Position numbers and translations under genes: made by a program | Origin: Platerodrilus igneus | Taxonomy: Eukaryota > Arthropoda > Insecta > Coleoptera > Lycidae | Direction of reading: 5' to 3' | Assembly (NCBI GenBank): GCA_036346225.1 | Contig: JARFIW010001104.1 | Location: forward strand, 10,876,001-10,940,000 | DNA: 64,000 nucleotides | Notes under the pieces: generated by a model | What the model saw: the letters and a program-made list of their open reading frames with translations, nothing else | Database searches by the model: none | Told to the model about the DNA's origin: nothing | Part shown: one piece after another, positions 12,305 through 21,289 of the stretch | Layout: each line of letters opens with the position of its first letter | Position numbering within the stretch: the stretch's first letter is position 1

Positions 12305-12551
12305 TGTTATGTAGCTTACTTAATATTAGGTATGTTATATTGCCGTATGTGTTGTTCCAGCTACAGCGCATATATTCATTTGCATTTGTCAAATAGTGAT
12401 GACAGCAATCGATCATTAACTGATGTACGGGCTGGTATGAAATAATCGTAGTTACACACATTGTGATTGCATCTTGTTCGCATTTCTGTACAAATTGCTA
12501 GTTAATAAAACTCATTCTAGTATATACGAGTTTTATTTAACATATATAACA
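12305..12551 (+). repeat. Long terminal repeat (247 bp), TGTTAT...ATAACA
   Basis: Begins TGTTATGTAGC and ends ATATAACA, so it has the TG..CA ends and inverted termini of an LTR. It lies about 90 bases after the gypsy pol end and is preceded by an A/G-rich tract (about 12280-12296) that may be the polypurine tract. Near the 3' side a 10-bp inverted repeat (AATAAAACTC at 12504-12513 and GAGTTTTATT at 12528-12537) places an AATAAA signal on both strands. The next bases, TGGTGTCAG (12552-12560), match the 3' end of tRNA-Leu (..CTGACACCA) and look like a primer-binding site, which is unexpected after a 3' LTR. Confidence 0.65.
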
Positions 12552-12632
12552 TGGTGTCAGTTGTGAATTGCCGTGTAACGCCTGTTCGAATCATGCCCCA
12601 CGAATTGGGCGCCATAAATTGCCGTGTAACCT
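12552..12632. other. Retroelement leader modules with tRNA-Leu- and tRNA-Lys-like primer sites
   Basis: After TGGTGTCAG (tRNA-Leu-like, plus strand) comes ATTGCCGTGTAAC at 12567-12579, repeated exactly at 12618-12630. Between the copies, 12595-12614 resembles the 3' end of an insect tRNA-Lys (GTTCGA..CCCCACG..TGGGCGCCA); on the minus strand this gives TGGCGCCCAATTCGTGGGGC, a lysine-type primer-binding site. The same architecture recurs at 23030-23200. I read it as a short tandem leader module of a gypsy-like element. Confidence 0.5.
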
Positions 12633-12639
12633 CTATAAA

Positions 12640-13445
12640 GCCTCGCCAGAAAAAAAAAACATTCGAGAATTTATTAATTTACCAAAAGTCGTCATAAATT
12701 TCACAAAAAGGAGAATTTTCAAAAAAAAAAATTCTTACCCAGATTCTACCTATTTCTATCTATTTCTACACCTATCTCTACTTATTTCTATCTATCTACA
12801 CCTATCTTTACTTAATTACCTATTCACACCTATCGCTACCTTTTACCTAACTATTTCTATATATTTGTAACTCTTCACCCTCTTATTTCTTTTTATTTTC
12901 TCTTTTCATTTCACCCTTTCGTCCTTTATTGACTCTTTATGTACCTCTTTTGTACTTTTCTCTTTATCACTTATCTCTACTTATTTCTATCTATCTACAC
13001 CTATCTTTACTTAATTACCTATTCACACCTATCGCTACCTTTTACCTAACTATTTCTATCTATTTGTAACTCTTCACCCTCTTATTTCTTTTTATTTTCT
13101 CTTTTCATTTCACCCTTTCGTCCTTTATTGACTCTTTATGTACCTCTTTTGTACTTTTCTCTTTATCTTCACTTTTCATATCTTTTAACCCTACCTATTA
13201 TCACTATCTATTCTTATCCTACCTCTACCTACCTAATTCTATATCTATATCTAACTATCTCCCATATTTATCCTATACCTAATTTTATTTTCTATAAACA
13301 CTTACTTCTACTTTTCTATATACACCTATTTCTATCCCTATTTATTTTAATTTTACTCTATTATACACCTATCCATATTTATCCTATTTCTACTTCTACT
13401 TTTCTATATACACCTATCCATATTTTGTCAATTAAGTTTTATTTT
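12640..13445. repeat. Pyrimidine-rich low-complexity tract with a 199-bp tandem duplication
   Basis: The plus strand is almost only C, T and A, built on motifs such as CTATCTCTACTTATTTCTA. Two near-identical copies lie head to tail: 12774-12972 and 12973-13167, period 199. Seen from the minus strand this is a purine-rich stretch directly downstream of the gypsy-like protease region. Small open frames on the plus strand (for example around 13128-13565) are products of the biased composition and are not called as genes. Confidence 0.8.
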
Positions 13446-14432
13446 TTATTTAAATCTGACTCTTTTCTTAATCCTCCAAGTCTTTCTTCTAACTCTCCTA
13501 ATACTCTTCATCCCTATTTCTCCTTCTTCTATTTCTATACTTATCATCCCTGTTACTTCACATAAAATAAACTTATCCCTATTATTCTGACTCTTAAATA
13601 TTTCTTCTTCTTCAGTACCTACACTTGTCTGTTTCTCATTTATTATTATTTTCTTTTCTGCGGACAAACCAAACGATACTACCTCAACATCTTTATCTTT
13701 CCCCTCTATACAAAATTTTTCATCTCTTCTAGACCCTTTATGTACAATATTCATTTCATAAAAATCTTTTAAATTCAAATTACCAAAATTATCTTTGCCC
13801 CTTAACTCAGTTATGCCTATATTTACTTCTTGTGTCTCACATAATGCTGTTTTTATTTCTACCTTTCTTAATTCTGACTCCTTATCCACTATTAATCCTG
13901 CGTTTGATTCTACCTCTATTTGTTCAGCCTCTTCTTTCACTATCAATTGTACCTCATCTAACCTTTCTTTATATTCGCCTGAGTCGATCTTCTTCACCTC
14001 TACTTCATCTCCCTCTATACTATTTATACATAACCCCATGTCATCTTCTGTGACATCATAACTTGCCTTCCAGGACAATATCCTATCCCCAATCCTAACT
14101 ATTTTCCTCTCCATATCAATTATAACCCCTAACTTCGTCATGCAATCGACCTCTAATATCCCTTTAAACTTTAACCCAGGTACAATTATAAACTCTTGTT
14201 CACAGCTTACTGAACCTAACTTTGCTTTCAAAATAACCACGCTATTCACAACAGCAAATCGTTTTTTATTCGGCACAACCAGGTGACTTCTTTTTATTGG
14301 CATTATCCTGTCACACACTTTATCTTTAATTTCATTGACGAATTCCGCCGATACCAAACTCGCCTCAGCTCCTGAATATAATAACGCTCCTAAATTTTTC
14401 TCAAAAATTTTAATCTCAATTATGGGCAACAA
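13446..14432 (-). pseudogene. Gypsy-like retropepsin region (aspartic protease)
   Basis: Minus-strand frame of 328 codons following gag. The N-terminal 110 residues fit a retropepsin fold. LGALLYSGAEASLVSAEF lies where such proteases have the catalytic D-T/S-G triad, but the Asp reads Tyr here, so the copy would be inactive. FKGILEVDCMTKLGVIIDM corresponds to the family's second conserved block (I-L-G-x-D-x-L). The remaining ~200 residues are acidic and lysine-rich with no motif I recognise. The start is uncertain because the frame may be a continuation of gag by frameshift. RT and integrase do not follow; purine-rich sequence does. Confidence 0.65.
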
Positions 14433-14559
14433 AATTTTTCCATAATTTCTGGCTCAATTTCTTCTTCTATTTTCAAAAATTCTCTAGGATGTTCATATTT
14501 GTACACAGTGATGTCTAGTGGTTTGTCCTGCTCTAAAAATCCGGTCCAGGTTTGTTCTC

Positions 14560-15720
14560 CCTACTCGGTCCTGGTCTAGCTACCACTTCTGCATATGTCC
14601 TTGGCGTCTCAACTCTGTCCGTGTTGTTACCTTCCCGGTTTGTATTTGATGTCCGGTGAACTGTTCTGTCTCGTTGGTCCCGGTCTAGGTGCAGTTCCCC
14701 TACCTACACTATTGCTCCTATAAAATGTCCGCCGCGGTTCCCAATTCTGTCTCTGATATGTATAATTATTCCCCCATCTTGCGTAGTTGTCCCGTCGTTC
14801 GAATCTTACAGCATTCACCTGTCTTTCCTTATTTTCCCTAGGTCGTCCACTGTTAACGTCATTGTACCTCTGCAGGTACTCCAGAAACATCTCCCTGTCT
14901 ACAATGTTCTGCAATGCTACATGTTACCTCACCTCAACCTCAAAATGTCTTGACAAGTATTTAATGATCTGTCGGTCCGTCAGTGGTGGATTAAGTTGTT
15001 TCGCTATGCTATACTTTCGTATAGCATATTGCTCCCTACTTCCTAAAAATTCCCCTTTAAATTTTCCTGTGATCACATCGTCTCGTACCGGGTCCTGACT
15101 GTGGTCACTCCAGTAATGTTTTAAAAATCTGTCCTCAGAGTCAGTGTAAGTGTCAATTTCTTGTCCTATTAAATTGTACCAAGCTTCAGCATGGTCTTTT
15201 AGTAAAGCTTTTACAACATTTAATTTTGCCTGTCCATTTCATCTGTTGCTCTAATGACACATTACTTGTTACAAATCTTGGACCATCCCCCATTAAAGTT
15301 GCTACATTCTGTTTAATCCCTGTCACTTCTCTCTCTACCCGACCTAACTGATCCTTACACGAGTCCGTTACCTCAGTCATTTTAGCATTAATCTCGTCCT
15401 CACAGAAAATCCTTACATCTGTCCTCAATTGTCCCATTTCCTGATTTAAACCTCTAATATCACGCTCATTTTTATCAACCCTATTTTTCACTTCCCCCAT
15501 TTTTATCGTCAAGCTATTTTTGAATTCGGAAACCTCTTTATTCGTCTTATCTATTTTTTCACTTAGGGTTTCCCTAACTCCTGTTAATGTTTCATTCATC
15601 TGATCAAACTTCCTATTCGATTCTTCATTCATCCTCTCTAGCATTCTTAAAATTAATTCATTTCCAGCTTCTCCCGATTCCGTCCTCGACCGATCCCTAC
15701 TATAGTAGTATTATTATCTC
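14560..15720 (-). pseudogene. Gypsy-like gag polyprotein
   Basis: Capsid-type gag of the same minus-strand element. The first part (15700-15186) is a long coiled coil (MLERMNEESNRKFDQMNETL, then repeated heptads). After a frame change, 15200-14930 encodes the capsid core (AWYNLIGQEIDTYTDSEDRF, YWSDHSQ, REQYAIRKYSIAKQLNPPL, IIKYLSRHFEVEVR). A stop near 14925 precedes a basic Arg/Asn/Gly-rich nucleocapsid-like end (14914-14627) without a clear CCHC knuckle. Similar coiled-coil gags are common in insect gypsy elements. At least two lesions. No start codon is evident upstream of 15700. Confidence 0.7.
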
Positions 15721-15759
15721 ATGGCGGGTGACCTTGAAAAACCTGCACGAGGAGGAGCG

Positions 15760-17030
15760 ATATTAATAATCAAAATAAAAAAGTGAGACTAGAAAACATC
15801 GACTGCTTGCACATCCAGTGTTGCCGGAGCAAAAATTGTCGAGCAACCAAGGAATGTGTTTCAAATAGTTTTATGTTGATTTTTGCTCTTCTATAAAAAT
15901 GATCTGAGCTTATTGTTAGATGTGGTACCCCAGATTGTTGATTGATTGGATCAGTGTACACAAGATATTTTATCACTTATAGTCACTAGTAGAACAAAAA
16001 CAATTTGGTAGTACTACATATTCGTTTTTTTTTAAATCAATAGACGTTATTGTTTTAAACACAAACTATAAACTATAAACACTATAAAAATGTCAAATGC
16101 CCACCTCGAAGATATTACTAAGATTTATTACAAAAACGTTTTAAGAATATGTTTACACAATGACACTCATGGTGTTATAACTAACAAAAACAAAACAAAA
16201 ACAATTTTTAATTAATACCAAAAGGTTTTTATATCATTTGTTATATTAATATTATTATAAATTGCATATATCTCGTGCTTTATTTGAATGGATCATAGAA
16301 TCAACAATTCAGTGCTGTAAAATTGAAGGAAGAGGAACAGTTATAGTATGAAAAGAAAGGTAATTAAGGTTTGCATCTTGTCAGGTTATATATTTTTTAC
16401 ATAACCTCATTTATAGTTTAGAAATATTTGCTAAATTAATATATTTTTACGCACTTCATCGATAATCTAGCTATAAAATAATTGCTTGAATAATTAATAA
16501 TCTTAACCTTTCTGACTAAACAAAAGCAATATTGCTTAGACGACTGAAGTTAGATATACTACACCGGCCTGATCAGGTGCTGTTGATATTATAATCATAG
16601 ATTATTTAAATTGTCAAGCCTGCATAATGTCGTCGAATGCGGAGTTCAGATCCGATCGAGTAGTACAATCCACTTGTTTTAATGGATTGACTGGAGATGC
16701 TGCATCGGATCGAAAACTGGTTTATGTCGCCAAACTGAAGCGGATTAACACGATCGGATAGAAGCGCCGAGATAAATACAGTTAATAAGAATCCCTTTTG
16801 GAGACAAAGAATGGGCATGCTTAACAGAATGATTCAATCACTTTGAAAGCCAATCATTGATTGTTTCAGCTTTAAAAGTGATCGATTGTTACAGCACTAC
16901 TGAACATAATTTGATATAAAGACTGCTTCCCTCTTTAAGCAAGTTTTATTTCAACACCTCAGTAATTAACAATAATGTACAAACAAATGTATTTATGACA
17001 CATTTTTCTACAACACTAAATAAAGACCAT
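15760..17030. other. No gene recognised
   Basis: AT-rich sequence with no convincing coding frame. A somewhat GC-richer patch at 16606-16818 encodes MSSNAEFRSDRVVQSTCFN on the plus strand before a stop, which I cannot assign. An imperfect hairpin (about 16838-16885, arms like TCAATCACTTTGAAAG) lies near the 3' side of the next transposase and could be part of that transposon's end. Confidence 0.4.
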
Positions 17031-17037
17031 CATTCAA

Positions 17038-18090
17038 CTATTTTACATAAATTATATTTTTAATGGGTTCACATCCTAAACTTTCATCCCCATCATCAGA
17101 CTCATCGCCTGAGGATAAGTATCCATCTGAATTATCGCTATTATCATCAACCCGTATAATTAGGTCTTGAATCTCGTCTATTAAAGTTTCTCGTTCCATA
17201 TAATCCTTTTCAATTTTCTCTACATGCAGACATACTTTAGTCCACTCGTTGATTCCAATATTTTTTATATGTTTTTCTGCTAACTTCCATACATCATCTA
17301 TTTTGAAGGTTACATTACATGCAGCGACACGGTTTTTAAGTAACGCCCAAATCATCTCGATAGGATTTAGTTCTGGGTGATATGGAGGTAAACGCAATAC
17401 TACATGACCATGTTCTGCCAGTAGCTGGTCAATTACAAACAGCTGATGAACAGGTTTATGTGCCTTAATTTTGGAATATAATTCAGGCTTGGTTTCCTTA
17501 CATTCAAAGAGGATATTTCGTTCCTTCAACCATTTCTGCATATCTGTTTTCTTTCAACTTGAAGTAGGATTAGGATGCACAAGAACATTATGATATGACG
17601 CATTGTCTATCACAAACACTGAATTTGGTCCCAAATTTAGTATTAACTTTTCTTGCAGTCACTTTTTATAATTGCGATGATTCATGTCATCGTGATAATC
17701 CCCAGTTTTCAAACCAGATTTAAATATCAATTTTGCATTTCGAACGAACCCATTTTTTCCACCTGCATGAACAATTATCAAACGCTTCCCTTTTGAAACT
17801 GGCGATTTCAAACCCTTGGTGGTGCCGTCATCCCAACACTTTGTTACACTGTGAGAACTGTGCAGATATGTTTCATCGTTATACAGAATGCTTCTGCCCT
17901 CTTCTTTATACTTACTAAGATTTTTCAAAAATATGGTGCGCTTTGCCCTTATATTGCTTTGTTCAACAAGAATTTTCCTGTTATCTACAGTTCTCTTCCA
18001 ACGAAACCCTGCTCTTACAACAATTTTTCTGAACGAACCTAATTTTCCCGTGTAATGTCGTCCTCCAACAGCCTGGAGCTATGCAATAAA
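17038..18090 (-). pseudogene. DDE_3-type (IS630/Tc1-mariner superfamily) transposase
   Basis: Minus-strand transposase of the DDE_3 group common in insect genomes. From the upstream side: LLEDDITRENLGSFRKIVVRAG, SILYNDETYLHSSHSVTK (first catalytic Asp), SKGKRLIIVHAGG, LIFKSGLKTGDYHDDMN, then NSVFVIDNASYHN (second Asp) and VVLRLPPYHPELNPIEMIW (catalytic Glu), and an acidic C-terminal tail ending in YVK at 17041. The triad is complete, but two in-frame TGA codons at 17659-17661 (where Trp is expected) and 17554-17556 interrupt it. The N-terminal DNA-binding part is not recognisable. No terminal repeats were identified. Confidence 0.85.
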
Positions 18091-18099
18091 ATATCGTTT

Positions 18100-18785
18100 A
18101 CCTATCTTTATCTTATCTTTACAACTTTCTCGATTTATGACTGTAGTTAATTGTTTTATCTTATATTATAGCTTATAAAATGAACTTTAATTTACCTTTA
18201 CTGGATCATTCTAGAAGTTCAGTGCACTTTCCTTTTTCTTTGAGCGTCGACTGATATTTTGAATGGATATGATTGTTATTAACTGGATATATCTTTTCTG
18301 TGTGAATATTATATACGCGCTTTTGTCAAAGTACAACCACGTAAAATTAAATATTGTACCCGTGACTTTACATAAATTGGGCTTTATAATCTTTTAAAAT
18401 ACTATAACAATAATTACACATTTATGCAATTGAGTACTGTAGAACAAAAAAAATGTAGATGAAACTCTAAAATCGAACCTCTATATGCGGACTGCATTAT
18501 TATCTCTATCTAAAAACGCGATTAAGGTTTGTAATAAGAATGAAACTCCCAAAATTACGGGTTTATGCATTTATAATTCAATATACTCGGTGTTTCTAAT
18601 AAATTAATATTTACATAGTTCGAGCCTTTTACATCATCTCTCTAAACTACCTCCTGTTAGATTCATATGCTCAATGCTCAGCCAATAGCAAGGTGGTGTT
18701 AATACATTTTGTTGTGGCAGTATATTCAAATATTAATGTAAATAATATAAACAGGTTTTCTACTATCATGATCTAGAGTTGTAAA
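18100..18785. other. No gene recognised
   Basis: AT-rich spacer between the DDE_3 transposase pseudogene and the first tRNA-derived SINE. Nothing identifiable on either strand. Confidence 0.4.
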
Positions 18786-18968
18786 ATTTTTCAATTTCAT
18801 CAGTGTAATTGGTAAATACGTTAACCCTGAAAGCTGAAAATGCAGGTTCAAATTCTGTCCACCTTATATTTTCCATCTTTCAATTACTAGCTCGATTTGA
18901 AATGATCATTTGGGCTTTGCATAAAAGTCTAAGTTATTATTTCATCTTATTAGCTATAATACCTTAGT
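18786..18968 (+). repeat. tRNA-derived SINE (copy 1 of an inverted pair)
   Basis: A polymerase III A-box-like CAGTGTAATTGG (18801-18812) and a B-box-like GGTTCAAATTC (18845-18855) are spaced as in tRNA. They are followed by a body that includes TCTTTCAATTACTAGCTCG and TTTGCATAAAAGTCTAA. The body is about 90% identical, inverted, to 20317-20450. It ends at TTAGTA just before a hairpin next to the mariner. Confidence 0.65.
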
Positions 18969-19006
18969 ATTTATCAACTTGCCTTGTGCAGCTAAGTTGA
19001 TAAATA
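18968..19006. repeat. Perfect 13-bp hairpin abutting mariner end
   Basis: TATTTATCAACTT (18968-18980) and AAGTTGATAAATA (18994-19006) are exact reverse complements with a 13-base loop. The right arm ends in the TA that flanks the mariner at 19007. It is not the LINE/SINE tail and not part of the mariner. Confidence 0.8.
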
Positions 19007-20314
19007 CAGTATTGCCCGAAATAAACAGTACTGAAATTGTAATTGTTTTGTATATTTAAAAAATACATATTATTGACACTTTATTATATGTTCTAAATGT
19101 GCACCTCCTCGTCGAGACAGACTTCATAACGATGTTCTAAGTTTCTGGTCATGTTATTGAATAAGGGTTGTCTCAGGGCTGCGAAGAAGACTCTAACGGC
19201 ATCCTTTAATTCATCGATGGTTTGTGGTGCCCGTTTGAAAACGGCATTTTAGCCATGCCCCAAATGTATGCGTCTGGAGGTGTGAGGTCTGGAGAATGTG
19301 AAGGATAAGGAAGTCAGTAAATCGTGATATGAATTTGCTTGGAAAATGTTCTTGAAGAAATTGACGAATTGCGGCAGCAGTATGGCAAGTTGCCCGTCCT
19401 GCTGAAAAATTGGTTTCAAATGCCGTTACGTGCACGACAGAATTGACGTAGATCAGGGATAAATCGTGTTAAAATTTGTCTGTACCTCTGTTGATTAAGT
19501 GTGACTTGCCTACCATTCTCTTCGATAAAGTACGGACCAATGATTCCGTGTCCGGAAACAGCACACCAGACACTCACTTTTTCACTATGTAAAGGAACCT
19601 CTTGAACCTCATCGGGTCTGGCAAAGCCCAGAAATCGATTTGTGCGACGATTCACATAGCCTGACAAGTGAAAATGTGCTTCGTCTGAAAACCAAACATT
19701 TTTCAAAAATTCAGGATTTTCATACTGTAACGCGAGAATTCTGGCGCAATATTCCACTCTACTGCGATAATCCCGAGGATGTAGTTGTTGATGTACCTGA
19801 ATCACATACGAAAATGTACCCAGCTCCTTCAGGATTCTTTGAAAGGAAGTTCTTTTTAAATCAAGTTGTAACGCTGTCCTTGCCTGGCTGACTTTCGGAT
19901 TTTCTAAGATTTGCTCAAAAACACGTTCATGGTTATTGTTGTTGTTAACTGTCCTGGGACGCCCCGAGTTTCCTTTTCGTTGGCACAATACACTACCCGT
20001 ATTTTTAAACTTTTTAATAACCTTCAAAATTACAGCATTACTTGGAGAACGTTTATTAAACCTTTGTGTGAATTGATCAGACACGTATAGCAAACTTGCA
20101 CCATTACGTCGGCCGATTCCGTATGAACGAAAATAATGCTCTACCAGAAACACTTTCTCCTCTTTTTTTTAACACCATTTTTAACAATTAGGCCCTAATA
20201 ATTACTTGTTTGAGGTTTACTTGACAGGTCTATACTAGCTAACTTGAGTGTGACAGCGCACGCATAAAAACACCGCCAACTTAGTTTCAGTACTGTTTAT
20301 TTCGGGCAATACTG
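19007..20314 (-). mobile_element. Complete mariner element (1308 bp) with 30-bp terminal repeats
   Basis: The left end CAGTATTGCCCGAAATAAAC.. (19007-19036) is matched base for base for 30 bp by the reverse complement of 20285-20314. TA stands outside both ends (19005-19006, 20315-20316), the normal target-site duplication. The single gene is on the minus strand. Perfect ends suggest fairly recent activity, probably mobilised in trans, since the transposase is frameshifted. Confidence 0.92.
19100..20153 (-). pseudogene. Mariner transposase with one or two frameshifts
   Basis: Reads from MFLVEHYFRSYGIGRRNG. The DUF4817-like first helix-turn-helix covers residues 1-70, a linker GNSGRPRTV follows, then a second HTH (TALQLDLKRTSFQRILKEL) and the catalytic domain: VWFSDEAHFHLSGYVNRRTN (first Asp) and SVWCAVSGHGIIGPYFIEEN. 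The frame is lost near 19425, where one base is missing beside QQDG (second Asp), then continues with ATCHTAAAIRQFLQEHF. A further shift precedes SPDLTPPDAYIWG, where the third acidic residue is Asp. Apart from these shifts the protein is well preserved, in keeping with the perfect terminal repeats. Confidence 0.88.
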
Positions 20315-20316
20315 TA

Positions 20317-20505
20317 CTAACCTATTATAGTTAATAAGATGAAATAATAAATTAGACTTTTATGCAAAGCTCAAATGATCATTTAAATCGAGCTAGTAAC
20401 TGAAAGATGGAAAATATATCTTGGACAGGATTCGAACCTGCATCTTGCTTTTTCGTGGACCATGCGTTTTTCAATTATGCCGCCGAGATTGATGTTGACA
20501 ATTGG
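20317..20505 (-). repeat. tRNA-derived SINE (copy 2, inverted)
   Basis: Minus-strand SINE. GGTTCGAATCC is a perfect B-box (20428-20438 on the plus strand as GGATTCGAACC), with an A-box-like GGCATAATTGAAAA upstream. The body matches copy 1 (18840-18968) in inverted orientation, with the same 3' end motif next to the mariner. Confidence 0.7.
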
Positions 20506-20521
20506 AAAAACTTACAAATCT

Positions 20522-21146
20522 TGTTATAGTCCCGCACAACTGTTATGAGCCACTACTACAGTTGGCGACACTGGAACGCTCCACGTTCACAATATTGCGC
20601 AATAACGAATATTACGTCAATTTCGGGTCAAGTTGTATCACGTACCAAATATGTTTAGTGATACAAGATACACCCTAAAAAAGATAAAAAACACTCACCC
20701 AAAAATGTGGAAAGCTTCACGATTTTCTGGTCATCCTTACACAGGAGCCGTGCTGATTTCCATGTATCTTGTTTGGCGTTGTTTGGGTGTGGGTTTCGTT
20801 AGGCCATCGTTGAGTCCAGATTTAATTTGTTTTCCCTCTTTGTCGTTCATAGCGGTACGGTAGGATACATGTAGAGGTACGATAAAGCAAGAGATAAAGG
20901 GAAACCTACATCCTAAAAGAGAAAAGACAAAGGAACCACACAGGTAAACGTCATTGTTTGACGTCTCGTTGGCTAATCATGTCGTGTCACACATCGCGCC
21001 TTGCGTCATCACTCCGCGTCTGCGCATTCCTTTTGCGCAAACGCAACTGTCCGAAATGACGGAAATGCACAAGTCAATTTTTAAAATAATGGCGGGAATT
21101 CAGTCACATATTTAAAACTGTAAAATGCCAATTTTGGCATGTAACA
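20522..21146 (-). mobile_element. Solo LTR (625 bp) of the TGTTACATGCC family
   Basis: On the minus strand it starts TGTTACATGCCAAAATTGGC and ends GGGACTATAACA. The four bases ATCT flank both sides (20518-20521 and 21147-21150), a target-site duplication, so this is one LTR left after recombination or deletion of the interior. It shares length, ends and GC-rich blocks (TTGCGCAAA, GCGCAGACGCGGAGTGA, TGTAGGTTTCCCTTTATCTC) with the LTRs at 46071, 57203 and 61769. Confidence 0.88.
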
Positions 21147-21238
21147 ATCTAAATCGTGTACACAATCGTACATCAACCGAACTTTCAATTACGTTTAGCT
21201 TTTTTATCAATGATATCTGACATTGTCAAGTTTTTGAC

Positions 21239-21240
<2 letters not shown>

Positions 21241-21285
<45 letters not shown>
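21241..21285. repeat. (TA)n microsatellite
   Basis: Uninterrupted alternating TA at the left border of the long-TIR element. Confidence 0.95.

Positions 21286-21289
<4 letters not shown>

Noticed and set aside
12568..13565. Plus-strand coding frames rich in Leu, Tyr, Ser and Pro
   Set aside because: They arise from a C/T/A-only low-complexity tract; the duplicated 199-bp unit gives different frames in each copy.
16606..16818. Small gene in a GC-richer patch (MSSNAEFRSDRVV..)
   Set aside because: The frame stops after about 45 codons and shows no family motif; it could be an old LINE fragment, but I cannot show it.
18801..18860. Functional tRNA genes at SINE heads (also 20428, 47008, 43675, 55008)
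   Set aside because: Only the A/B-box-like parts are kept; acceptor stems do not pair, and all are followed by SINE bodies.
18968..19006. Helitron 3' end
   Set aside because: A hairpin is present, but there is no CTRR end and no TC start; it lies beside a mariner with its own TA flanks.
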